A DNA stretch of 64,000 bases from Aquicoccus sp. G2-2 (GTDB taxonomy: Bacteria > Pseudomonadota > Alphaproteobacteria > Rhodobacterales > Rhodobacteraceae), in NCBI RefSeq assembly GCF_034555965.1, contig NZ_JAYDCK010000003.1:1364001-1428000 (forward strand), read 5' to 3'. The first letter of the stretch is position 1; each line of letters begins with the position of its first letter. The notes under the pieces are model-generated. The model was not told where the DNA came from and did not search any database. It saw only the letters and a list, made by a program, of their open reading frames with translations. This document shows, piece after piece, positions 1 to 7,069 of this stretch. Made by a program: the position numbers and the translations under genes.

Positions 1-2
1 CC

Positions 3-368
3 GCTGAAATCGAGAAAATGAAGGGCGAGATCGATGAAGCATTGTCGGATTGCGCCCTCGTTGAAGGCGAGCGTGACACAGCGGAAACCCGAGTTCAGGC
101 GTTTGAAACCGAGCTCCGTGATGCCCGGACCGCGTTGCACGACGCGCAGCTCGAGATTGCCCGCCTGACCGGCCAGCTCGGCGAGCGCGAGCAGCACATC
201 CAGAAATGGCTGGCCGAGCGGCTGGAAGCTGCGGCCTCGGAAGCAATCGGGACGGAAGAACCCGAAGAGCCGCTCACGAAGGCCGAAGGCAATCAAATGG
301 ATATGTTTACACCTGACATGGCCGACGAGAAGAAGCCCGACAACTCGCAACCCTTCGCTGCGGAGTGA
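3..368 (+). CDS. C-terminal part of a coiled-coil protein (possibly KfrA-like), cut by the window edge
   Basis: The reading frame is already open at the left edge (Ala-Glu-Ile-Glu-Lys before the first Met at 18), so only the C-terminal 121 or so residues are present. They are almost entirely charged heptad-like helix rich in Glu, Arg, Ala and Leu (roughly the first 75 residues), followed by an acidic, Pro-rich tail ending in Pro-Phe-Ala-Ala-Glu. Long alanine/glutamate coiled coils of this type are typical of KfrA-like plasmid DNA-binding proteins, whose helix-turn-helix lies at the N-terminus, here outside the window. The facing relaxase gene supports a plasmid or mobilizable origin. The KfrA assignment is inference; the coiled coil is seen directly. 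Confidence 0.6.
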   Translation, partial: AEIEKMKGEIDEALSDCALVEGERDTAETRVQAFETELRDARTALHDAQLEIARLTGQLGEREQHIQKWLAERLEAAASEAIGTEEPEEPLTKAEGNQMDMFTPDMADEKKPDNSQPFAAE

Positions 369-446
369 GCCTTGATCCCGGCCGGGCGCGACGCGTCCGG
401 CCGTCTCACCGGCACTGGTCACACAATCTCGTCGACGCTCCGTCAG

Positions 447-2129
447 TCAGCCCCAACTGCGCTGTCTCTGCCGGTTCAACACACGGATTCTGATTGGTTT
501 CGGATCAATGTCGGTGTGGAGTTCGGCGCGCTTGGGGTCGGCCGCGCCGTTGGGATCATGTGTGCCAGTCTCGAGATCCAGACCACGTTGTGCTGCCCCG
601 AATTCCAGGATCTGCGCGCCACGATCGAACCCGGCCCGCAAGGCCGCATCGGCCTCTGCATCGCACAGGCGGACTGCATCGCTTGTCGCTCTGTAGCAAT
701 TCCGCAAAGACGCGTTGGTCATGTCGTCCATGCGCTCTTGTATCGCATGCAGATCGGCCCCCGGGCGCAAAGCCCAGGCACCGGGAAAGGATGCCTCGTC
801 ATACTTGACCGACGGCTCTCCCTTCGTGATCGCATCAAGATGCGGGAGATTCTCTTTGCCCGCCATCTCTCGCTCTCTTGCCAGCACCCCAGCCTGCCGC
901 GCGAGCTCGGCGGCCTCGCGCTCCAGCTCTGTTTCGCGGCGGCGGTTTCGAAAGAGGCCGCGCGCGAAGGTGACAAGATGCTTGTAGGCGGGCCTGATGC
1001 GATCAGCGAGTCTCTTCCGGGCTGCCCTGCCCTTCGGTGCGTTCGGGCCGTATCTCAGCCCCTCCTTTTTCTTGACTGTCTTCTCCTGATAGTCGAGCTG
1101 CCGAGCTTCGATCGCCGCCATGCCCATCGTAAGAGCAGTGGCAAGTGCCTCCGCCGAAGCGGTTTTTGTCCCGGCCTCCGTGATCCTGGTTTCCGCTTCC
1201 CTGTGCTTCGCCCCAGTTGCACGGGCGTCCTGCCGTGCCTGCTGCAGCGCCTGATCCACCAACACTTTCTTGAGCGAGGCAGCCTTCCATTCTGATTTTA
1301 TTTTCGACTCGCGTTGATGCAGCGCGCGCTGCCAGGCTTCGCGATATTCGCGCGGGGAGGTGTGGGTAGGTGCCGCCAAGATAGTTTGCCGGTCCGCTTT
1401 TGCGCGGCGCTGGTTCTCCGCATGCGTCTGGCCTCGCATCAATCCTATTGGTGCAAAGAAGCGTCCAGCTTCATCCTGTGCCTTCTCGTAATTCTTCAGC
1501 AATGGGTGGGTGGACGGCTGGATCAAATGTTGTGTGCCTCGGCGCGCTGATGTCTTCGTGGTGCGCTGGAGCAATAGAGCATGAAAATGCGGCGTCTCTT
1601 CATCAAGGTCGAACCTGAGATGCCGCAGGGCGTCGGGGAAAAAGGCCTCGAAGAAGGCCCGACCACGTTCTTCGAAGGCTTCGATTTTCACCTTGCTCAG
1701 TCGGTTGATACGTGTCTCGCCCTCTGGGCCGATACCATAAGTGATCAGCACCTCGTCATCCGAAGCATCTGGCTCTGCGCGGAAATGATCCTTGTGAGCC
1801 GTCAGGATGACTTCCCGCAGGGGGCCGTGTTCAGATGCCTTCCACGGCTCCACGAGACCACGCTCCTGCCGGGCCTCCGCCTGCTTTCGACGCTTCTGCG
1901 CTTTCAAGGCAACGACCTCGGCATCTTGGTTCTCGGCCATCATCTGATGGATCTCGGCATTGACCTCGGCGACGAAATTCTCGCCGAGGATGGTCCGATT
2001 GCGCTGGATGAATTCCATCTCAACATGATCGAGCGGTCCACCGCGGCGTTTGGCATGCATTTGCATCCTTGCCATTGCACCGGGAAACATCGACGCAAAG
2101 CGCAGGACCACTGCGTGACCGTTTGACAT
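447..2129 (-). CDS. MobV-type relaxase / plasmid mobilization (Mob/Pre) protein
   Basis: A protein of about 560 residues. The N-terminal half carries the HUH relaxase metal motif Asp-Glu-Glu-Thr-Pro-His-Phe-His at about residues 176-183, which matches the D-E-x-T-P-H-x-H signature of MobV/Pre relaxases. Such enzymes nick plasmid DNA at oriT and pilot the strand during mobilization. The central and C-terminal parts are long, highly charged helices, as usual for this family. Two in-frame starts exist, at 2141 and 2129. I prefer 2129 because it begins Met-Ser-Asn-Gly-His-Ala-Val-Val-Leu-Arg-Phe, and a GGGGAAG lies just upstream, although its spacing of 3 is short. It converges on the coiled-coil gene and reads away from the hairpin-rich non-coding stretch at 2130-2587, the natural place for an oriT. 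No type IV secretion genes are present, so transfer would need a helper. Confidence 0.8.
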   Translation of the reverse strand: MSNGHAVVLRFASMFPGAMARMQMHAKRRGGPLDHVEMEFIQRNRTILGENFVAEVNAEIHQMMAENQDAEVVALKAQKRRKQAEARQERGLVEPWKASEHGPLREVILTAHKDHFRAEPDASDDEVLITYGIGPEGETRINRLSKVKIEAFEERGRAFFEAFFPDALRHLRFDLDEETPHFHALLLQRTTKTSARRGTQHLIQPSTHPLLKNYEKAQDEAGRFFAPIGLMRGQTHAENQRRAKADRQTILAAPTHTSPREYREAWQRALHQRESKIKSEWKAASLKKVLVDQALQQARQDARATGAKHREAETRITEAGTKTASAEALATALTMGMAAIEARQLDYQEKTVKKKEGLRYGPNAPKGRAARKRLADRIRPAYKHLVTFARGLFRNRRRETELEREAAELARQAGVLAREREMAGKENLPHLDAITKGEPSVKYDEASFPGAWALRPGADLHAIQERMDDMTNASLRNCYRATSDAVRLCDAEADAALRAGFDRGAQILEFGAAQRGLDLETGTHDPNGAADPKRAELHTDIDPKPIRIRVLNRQRQRSWG

Positions 2130-2230
2130 GATCTTCCCCATCTATTGATCGTCTGGATGGGAAATCGGTCCTGCACGGCAGCTCCGCTCCTTCGCAGGCC
2201 CGCCGGGGCGGCGAAAGCATACTCACTACG

Positions 2231-2289
2231 CAAGTGCCATTCGGCACCGCCTCCTTGCACTTGCTGTTCGCCCGGGGCGCTGCCCCGGG
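2231..2289. repeat. Cluster of inverted repeats upstream of the relaxase (oriT candidate)
   Basis: Three nested or adjacent inverted repeats lie in the 450-bp gene-free stretch in front of the relaxase gene. CAAGTGC (2231-2237) pairs with GCACTTG (2257-2263). GTGCC (2234-2238) pairs with GGCAC (2243-2247) across ATTC. CCCGGGGC (2271-2278) pairs with GCCCCGGG (2282-2289) across a 3-nt loop. A mobilization origin usually lies next to its relaxase gene and contains an inverted repeat, so this is a reasonable place for it. The nick site itself cannot be identified by eye. Confidence 0.4.
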
Positions 2290-2378
2290 ACCCCGCGCCT
2301 CCGGCGTGGCACCTGCGCGGTGGGCGGCAGGGTCGTCGCTCGCCGCTCCCCCTGGACCCCCTGGCGTCCCCGACGGGC

Positions 2379-2408
2379 CGGGGAAGGTCGTTCCGCACTC
2401 CTTCCCCG
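2379..2408. repeat. 9-bp inverted repeat in the non-coding stretch 2130-2587
   Basis: CGGGGAAGG (2379-2387) is followed after 12 nt by its perfect complement CCTTCCCCG (2400-2408). No gene is supported in 2130-2530; the open frames there are GC-driven and lack ribosome-binding sites. It is a second candidate structure for oriT or a replication or regulatory hairpin. Confidence 0.4.
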
Positions 2409-2530
2409 ACACCCCATCCTGCTCGCGCCCCACGCGGCCAGGAAAGGGTTCCCCTCTCCTGGCCCTCACCCATTGCGCAAGCGTGAACGGTAGGACCGGA
2501 AGGTAAGGCAAGGCAGGGGAAAGGGCCGAC

Positions 2531-2586
2531 GGGTGTCTCCTTGTCGCCGCGCCCTCTCCGTGAGACGCGGCGACAAGGAGACACCC
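2531..2586 (+). promoter_or_regulatory. Perfect 21-bp hairpin that buries the ribosome-binding site of the next gene
   Basis: The left arm at 2531-2551 and the right arm at 2566-2586 are perfectly complementary over 21 bp, with a 14-nt loop. The right arm contains the AAGGAG (2575-2580) that is the only Shine-Dalgarno sequence of the gene starting at 2588, with a 7-nt spacer. When folded in mRNA, the ribosome-binding site is fully paired. This suggests that translation is shut off when transcription reads in from upstream and is allowed if transcription starts within or after the left arm. A purely DNA-level role, such as a protein-binding palindrome or strand origin, is also possible. Confidence 0.75.
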
Positions 2587-2587
2587 G

Positions 2588-2944
2588 ATGACATGGGATC
2601 CACGATTAACACTGATGCGCCCGGAGCTATCGCGCGATCTCGGTCGGGTGATGGCCTGGTGCGAGCACAAACATCCTGACCTACCGGGCTACACACTCGT
2701 GGCGGCCGTGAAGTTTTTCGAGGCACTCGGTATCGCGATGGAAGTCGGTGTCGCGGAAATCAAGCATCCCTTCGACGACGTCTCTGTGATCAGGACTGCC
2801 GTCGGAGCCATTGGCATTCTTGGCTATTTCACGAGTGCGGCCGGGGCGAAGTGGACATCGCCCGGAATCGCGGTTTTTGCCGCCGACCTTGCAGCACACG
2901 ATCGCATCGCCGCAGTGCGACACTTTCACGACATGGGACTCTGA
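2588..2944 (+). CDS. Hypothetical protein of the island (118 aa)
   Basis: I do not recognise the family. The start at 2588 is fixed by AAGGAG 7 nt upstream, which lies inside the right arm of a perfect 21-bp inverted repeat. The product begins with a charged segment (Asp-Pro-Arg ... Glu-Leu-Ser-Arg-Asp-Leu-Gly). It continues with a mixed helical core and one weakly hydrophobic Gly/Ala/Ile-rich segment near residues 70-85, too short and too polar to be a convincing membrane helix. It ends with a His-rich tail (Arg-His-Phe-His-Asp-Met-Gly-Leu). It is followed by a strong GC-rich hairpin at 2971-3002. It may be a regulated cargo or maintenance gene of the island; that is inference from position only. 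Confidence 0.65.
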   Translation: MTWDPRLTLMRPELSRDLGRVMAWCEHKHPDLPGYTLVAAVKFFEALGIAMEVGVAEIKHPFDDVSVIRTAVGAIGILGYFTSAAGAKWTSPGIAVFAADLAAHDRIAAVRHFHDMGL

Positions 2945-2970
2945 ACATAGCCATCGCGCGCCGCGGTTTC

Positions 2971-3002
2971 CGAAGCCGGTCTTGTGGGCGAGACCGGCTT
3001 CG
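2971..3002 (+). terminator. GC-rich 12-bp hairpin after the 118-aa gene
   Basis: Twelve perfectly paired bases (2971-2982 with 2991-3002) surround an 8-nt loop, 27 nt after the stop codon. There is no U-tract, so it is a weak intrinsic-terminator candidate. It may instead protect the mRNA 3' end or serve as a binding site. Confidence 0.45.
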
Positions 3003-3111
3003 CAAGCTGCGGCAGTGCGAAAGCCCAACAAGATGGAGGGGTATGCTTCAAAGCGGATCGGAACATCCGCGCATGTCCTCCCGATCATTGGCTGGTCCGG
3101 CCGATGATCAC

Positions 3112-3137
3112 CCCTGCCGACCCTCCTGCCGGCAGGG
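3112..3137. repeat. 8-bp inverted repeat in the leader of the 120-aa gene
   Basis: CCCTGCCG (3112-3119) pairs with CGGCAGGG (3130-3137) across 10 nt, about 70 nt before the next gene. It is the third hairpin-forming sequence in this short island and lies in a 264-nt gap with no gene of its own. Confidence 0.35.
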
Positions 3138-3208
3138 CTTGAAGAAAACGGCGACGACAGGTTCCGAGCGACATGGTGTCGCTCATCGGATGCCAAGGAG
3201 ACCCGCGA

Positions 3209-3571
3209 ATGGGAAAACAAGAACTCATCACGATTGATCCGAGAACCGGCGTCCCGCGTGCGACCGCGCATCGCCTGACGCGCAGCTTTCTGGCGCGCCA
3301 CGGCTCGGGCCTCGACGATCTACTCAGGCGCTTCCCCAGCGCGCCCGGCCCCGCGTTCCGAGCGGCGATCGAGCGAACTCTTACTTCCGGTGAGACGACG
3401 CCCGAGCTGGAGATCGCCCTCGAAGAAGCATGCGACACGCTCCTGTCGCTGCGCGCGGAAGACTTCCGTCCTTTGCCCGTCGACGCAGGCGCACGCCTCA
3501 ACATCGACGCGGGGCTTCGGTGGTATGCTGCGCGGTTTCGCGATCTGGCGCAGGCTGCGCGCACCTTGTGA
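3209..3571 (+). CDS. Hypothetical protein of the island (120 aa)
   Basis: The family is not recognised. An upstream Met at 3173 is in frame, but AAGGAG at 3195-3200 with an 8-nt spacer points to the start at 3209 (Met-Gly-Lys-Gln-Glu-Leu). The protein is predicted soluble and helical, with an Arg-rich first third and a Leu/Glu-rich middle (Thr-Pro-Glu-Leu-Glu-Ile-Ala-Leu-Glu-Glu). It has no cysteines in a metal arrangement and no membrane segment. Its leader contains an inverted repeat (3112-3137), and its ribosome-binding site resembles that of the 118-aa gene at 2588, which suggests the two small genes share a history or control. Function is unknown. Confidence 0.6.
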   Translation: MGKQELITIDPRTGVPRATAHRLTRSFLARHGSGLDDLLRRFPSAPGPAFRAAIERTLTSGETTPELEIALEEACDTLLSLRAEDFRPLPVDAGARLNIDAGLRWYAARFRDLAQAARTL

Positions 3572-3741
3572 GCCGCCGTTGGCCCGTGTCCAGATGTCTC
3601 GACGCGGGCCTTTCCCCCGAACTCAGGGCACCAATTCGAGAGATATCGAACCCTGGACGAGTTTTCTGCCGGCCGTCATCGGGCACTCACATTTCCCTTG
3701 CAGGCGTCATTCCGGCGCTGGAATGCAAGAAAGGAAAGCAA

Positions 3742-3987
3742 ATGAATAGCTTCTTCATGCTGATGGCAAAATACGGCCCTGAGGTCATGATTCCGGCAGA
3801 AACAGTCGCAGAAGACTGGTTTAATATTGGAAAAAGCAAGTTCTTTTCGAAGATCAACAACGGGGACATCGCGCTGCCGCTGATGACTATGGAGGACAGT
3901 CAGAAAAGCCCCCGCGGTGTGCACATTCTGGATCTCGCCGAATACCTCGATCAGCGTCGCGATGCGGCGCGCAAGAAAAGAAAATAA
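3742..3987 (+). CDS. PrtN-family (pyocin activator-like) regulator, copy 1
   Basis: An 81-residue protein with the full PrtN-family pattern. It begins Met-Asn-Ser-Phe-Phe-Met-Leu-Met-Ala-Lys-Tyr-Gly and carries a central Phe-Phe-Ser-Lys-Ile-Asn-Asn-Gly-Asp-Ile. A hallmark Ser-Gln-Lys-Ser-Pro-Arg-Gly-Val-His-Ile near residues 53-62 is followed by Asp-Leu-Ala-Glu-Tyr-Leu-Asp-Gln-Arg-Arg. PrtN in Pseudomonas switches on pyocin genes; the fold is a small winged helix or excisionase-like DNA binder. The start at 3742 is preceded by AAGGAAAG. A second family member follows after 4 nt, so the two are surely co-transcribed. No bacteriocin or phage-tail genes lie nearby, so control of the island itself, for example transfer or excision, is more likely; that is inference. 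Confidence 0.8.
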   Translation: MNSFFMLMAKYGPEVMIPAETVAEDWFNIGKSKFFSKINNGDIALPLMTMEDSQKSPRGVHILDLAEYLDQRRDAARKKRK

Positions 3988-3991
3988 CTGC

Positions 3992-4234
3992 ATGTCTACG
4001 CTGATGCTGCTTATCGCCAAGTACGGCCCCGTTTCCACGATTCCACCAGCCATGGTTGCTCGTGATCATTTTTGTATGTCGCAGAAGGATTTCATTCATG
4101 CACTAAAGTCAGGACGCATTGCATGCGGCGAGCTTGCGCTTGCGATTGTCAAGCGCGATGGTGTGCCGCTGGTCTGGCTGTCAGAGTTCATTGATAGGCG
4201 GCGGGGGCTGGTGATAGATTCCGTGAGCAGCTGA
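3992..4234 (+). CDS. PrtN-family regulator, divergent copy 2
   Basis: An 80-residue paralogue of the preceding gene, starting 4 nt after its stop. It shares the opening Leu-Leu-Ile-Ala-Lys-Tyr-Gly-Pro, the Ile-Pro at about residues 17-18, a Gly-Arg-Ile in place of Gly-Asp-Ile, and the C-terminal Leu-Ser-Glu-Phe-Ile-Asp-Arg-Arg-Arg. The Ser-Gln-Lys-Ser-x-Arg-Gly-Val-His core of copy 1 is replaced by a different sequence (Lys-Arg-Asp-Gly-Val-Pro-Leu-Val-Trp-Leu), so its DNA specificity probably differs. An in-frame upstream Met at 3917 lies inside copy 1 and is not needed. A strong terminator follows at 4269. The pair may act as a heterodimer or as activator and antagonist; the sequence alone cannot say. 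Confidence 0.7.
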   Translation: MSTLMLLIAKYGPVSTIPPAMVARDHFCMSQKDFIHALKSGRIACGELALAIVKRDGVPLVWLSEFIDRRRGLVIDSVSS

Positions 4235-4268
4235 AGGCGACCAAGCAACAGTCAGCCAAACTATGAGA

Positions 4269-4299
4269 GGGACCACGCCACCATGTGGTCCCTTTTCTT
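4269..4299 (+). terminator. Intrinsic terminator after the PrtN pair
   Basis: GGGACCAC (4269-4276) pairs with GTGGTCCC (4285-4292) across 8 nt and is followed directly by TTTTCTT. This is a classic rho-independent terminator, 35 nt after the second PrtN stop. It marks the end of the island's last recognisable transcript. Confidence 0.85.
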
Positions 4300-4615
4300 G
4301 TTGCACCGATCACGCTCTCGCGGCCGTCAAATCGCCGCATCCCCATTCTTGTTCGAACAGGCCAGGGTCACTACTCTGAGAAGACCATGGCCCCGCCATG
4401 GTGGCTACAGGTGCAACAACCGGTGCAACAAATTTCGTCCGCCAGCGTTTCGGCCAATAGAACAAGGCCACCCAGGGTCCCTCGGCACCATCCATCATCG
4501 GCGCAACACTCAACCTTGCGTTCATGCAAATATCTGATTTTATTATGTTCTCGCCAGTATTTCGCACGGTTTCGCTTGCCTGTGTTGGTCTCTTTTCGGC
4601 TTGCTTCGCTCCGGC
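4300..4615. other. Gene-free junction between the island and the core chromosome
   Basis: No supported gene lies in these 316 bases. A direct repeat GGTGCAACA occurs twice, about 2 nt apart, near 4410-4430. CCATGGC and GCCATGG flank a short centre near 4386-4401. This is where an island attachment site would be expected, but no tRNA end, integrase gene or duplicate of the sequence at the other side can be seen in the window. Confidence 0.4.
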
Positions 4616-6366
4616 TCACTCACCCAGAAGCTGCTGGCTCAACGGCACGATCGCCACCTGTCGTGTCTTGTCTTCCAACGCCCAGAGGATCAGCGCAGAA
4701 AGTGTATCGGCGCGCATCCGCCCGACCATTACCACACCTTCGCCGTCGCTGGCCTTCACCGTTCCGAAATTGAGGAACCGCCGGATCGCGCGGGCATCTT
4801 GCCCCTTGTCATCGAGATCACGAAACACCGTCGCGGCTGGCACACCGTTCTTGGTGGCAAGCTTGCGCGCCGTATCCAAACCCTTGGGGTAAAGCAGCAA
4901 TCCCTGCCCGGTATCGGCCAGAATACGAGTCACCTGATCGCTTACCTTGCGGTCGAACTGAATACCAAGGCCGGGCGCTTCCATCACGGCCACGGCTTCG
5001 GGCACCTTGGCCATCAGCACCGGCATGGCCACTTCCACATCCTCGGGCTGCGCCCCATCGGGCAGCTTGATCATCGCCAGAACCTCGAACCCGGCGGCGC
5101 GATATTTCGCCATCGTATCCTCGGCATCCGAACGGCTGGTATCCACCGCAATACTCAGCGGATAGGGAAACCCCGCCAGCGCCTCGACCCCGACCGGCCC
5201 GGTGCCTTGATCAATCAACACAACCGACATCTCGGGCTTGCCGCCGGTGTCTTGCACGGGCGCGGCATAGCGTTTCAGTGGTGGCTTGGTGCCCTCGCTT
5301 GCGGCGCTCTTTGATTGCTTGCCGGGCACACCCTCCGTCACCCGTGGCAATGTGGCGCTCGGTTTGGCGACGCCCACCATCTTGAACCCGCCCGAAGACG
5401 CGTTGTTGTCCAAACCGCTTCCCGAACTGGCCCCCGAACTTGCCCCAGAATTCCCCCCGAATTCCCCAATGACAATGCGGGCCTGCCGAGCCGCTTGGCC
5501 GGAGTTCCAATCTGCACACGGCCCTCCTCGGGTGCGATCCGCTCAGGGCGCGCAACGGGCGCGGGCGGCATCGGTTCTGCTGCCTCGGCCTCTCGCACCG
5601 GGTCGGGGGCGGCGTCTTCCGTCGCTGTTTGCATCCCGGCATCTGCCTCGGGGTCCGCCCCGGGCTCCGCCTCTGTGGCTTGCGCCTCCGCCTCAGATTG
5701 CGGGGCGTCCGGTGCCGCCTGTGGCTGATCGGGTGCCAAACCGGGGGCCACCGGGGCTTGCGGCGCGTCCGGTGTGACCTTGATTACCAACTCTTCAAGC
5801 GTGTTCAGCGATTGCCGCTTGTCCGCATCCGGATTGATGTCCGCCGCATCCTCAGGCTGCGCCAACACCGGCGCAGTGCCGGGCGCCGGTTTGGCAGCAG
5901 GCTGCACGGAAACGTCCGGGCTTGCCTCTGCCTTGGGAACCACCGGCACCGCAGGCTCACCCGAAGGGGCCGTCACCGGCGTATCACCTGCCGCACTCAC
6001 GCCCGGCACCTGCTCGCCCGTCTCTGGCGCGGCCATCGCCACTTGCGCCTCGCCGGTTTGCGGCACTTGCCCGGTATCACTGCTCAGATCGGGCACCGGC
6101 ACACCGTCGGGCTTTGACGCCTGCGCCGGGGCGTCCGGCATTTGCATCTCCACCGGCGTATCCGTGGCTTTTGCAGCAACCGTCCCCGCCTCTTGCGCGC
6201 CGGGTGGCGTTTCAAGCTTGACCGATGCGCTTGCCACTTCCGGCGGCGTCCGGTCGACCCCGTGCATCACCGGTCCGCCACTGATCAGCGAAAGGCCCAC
6301 GGCCCCGCCCACGGCGACTATGCCACCCAGAAGCACCCCTTTAAGAAATCCACCAACCACCCGCAT
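4616..6366 (-). CDS. Divergent polysaccharide deacetylase family protein, frame broken at a C6/G6 run
   Basis: Two overlapping open frames on the minus strand form one protein of about 584 residues. The N-terminal frame (6366 down to about 5455) starts with a single membrane helix (about residues 8-28) and a long Pro/Ala/Glu-rich periplasmic linker. The C-terminal frame (about 5455 down to 4616) holds the deacetylase-like barrel: Val-Val-Leu-Ile-Asp-Gln-Gly, Pro-Leu-Ser-Ile-Ala-Val-Asp-Thr, and Phe-Arg-Asp-Leu-Asp-Asp. One extra G in the G6 run (plus strand C6 at 5453-5458) joins them through an uninterrupted Gly-Asn-Ser-Gly-Gly-Asn-Ser-Gly-Ala-Ser-Ser linker. The family has a NodB-like fold that often lacks the metal triad; its role in the envelope is poorly known. 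The protein stands opposite trpG. Confidence 0.75.
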
Positions 6367-6487
6367 TCACCTCATTTTCCCGCCCGGTCGGGCCGAGCCC
6401 GCCCTTGACGTCGCGCAACAAGCCTGAACATGTATACCGCGACCATGGGCCGGGCCTCCAGCCCCTTCAACCTCAAAAGTAGGCAAG

Positions 6488-7069
6488 ATGCTGCTGCTGA
6501 TAGATAATTACGACAGTTTTACCTATAACCTTGTGCATTATCTGGGCGAGCTGGACGCAGAGGTGCGCGTGGCACGCAACGATGCGCTTGATGTGCAAGC
6601 CGCGCTGGCGCTCAAACCGGCCGGTATCCTGCTCTCTCCCGGCCCCTGCACTCCCGATCAGGCCGGCATCTGCCTTGCGCTCACGCACGCAGCCGCAGAG
6701 GCAGAAATTCCGTTAATCGGCGTCTGTCTCGGGCATCAGGCGATCGGTCAGGCGTTCGGCGGTTCGGTTGTGCGCGCGGATCAAATCGTGCACGGCAAAA
6801 TGGGCAATATCCAACATACCGGCACCGGGCTCTTCGCTGGCCTTCCCTGCCCGTTTCAGGCCACCCGCTATCATTCGCTGGTGGTTGAGCGCGCCACCCT
6901 GCCCGCCTGCCTTGAGATCACGGCAGAGCTTGAAGACGGCACCATCATGGGCCTGCAACACCGCGAGCTGCCGATCCACGGCGTTCAGTTCCATCCCGAG
7001 TCGATCGCCTCCGAACACGGCCATGCGCTGCTGCAGAATTTCGTCGATCAAATGAAGGTTCCGGCATGA
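6488..7069 (+). CDS. trpG: Anthranilate synthase component II (glutamine amidotransferase)
   Basis: A 193-residue class I glutamine amidotransferase that supplies ammonia to TrpE for anthranilate, the first step of tryptophan synthesis. It opens with [11 protein letters not shown]. The oxyanion motif is Leu-Ser-Pro-Gly-Pro-Cys-Thr-Pro. The nucleophile is Cys80 in Gly-Val-Cys-Leu-Gly-His-Gln, and the His169/Glu171 pair sits in Gln-Phe-His-Pro-Glu-Ser. Length matches the family. The stop overlaps the trpD start (ATGA at 7066-7069), so translation is coupled. trpE is not in the window. The same subunit often also serves aminodeoxychorismate synthase (PabA) in bacteria with one copy. Confidence 0.95.
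   Translation: MLLLIDNYDSFTYNLVHYLGELDAEVRVARNDALDVQAALALKPAGILLSPGPCTPDQAGICLALTHAAAEAEIPLIGVCLGHQAIGQAFGGSVVRADQIVHGKMGNIQHTGTGLFAGLPCPFQATRYHSLVVERATLPACLEITAELEDGTIMGLQHRELPIHGVQFHPESIASEHGHALLQNFVDQMKVPA

Noticed and set aside
372..1295. Long plus-strand frame opposite the relaxase
   Set aside because: It is antisense to a gene with clear motifs; composition is Cys/Arg/Leu-rich as expected for a shadow of a GC-rich gene.
4310..4567. Minus-strand open frame of 85 codons at the island junction, possibly an integrase tail
   Set aside because: No tyrosine-recombinase motif (Arg-His-Arg-Tyr) is visible, so an integrase remnant cannot be supported.
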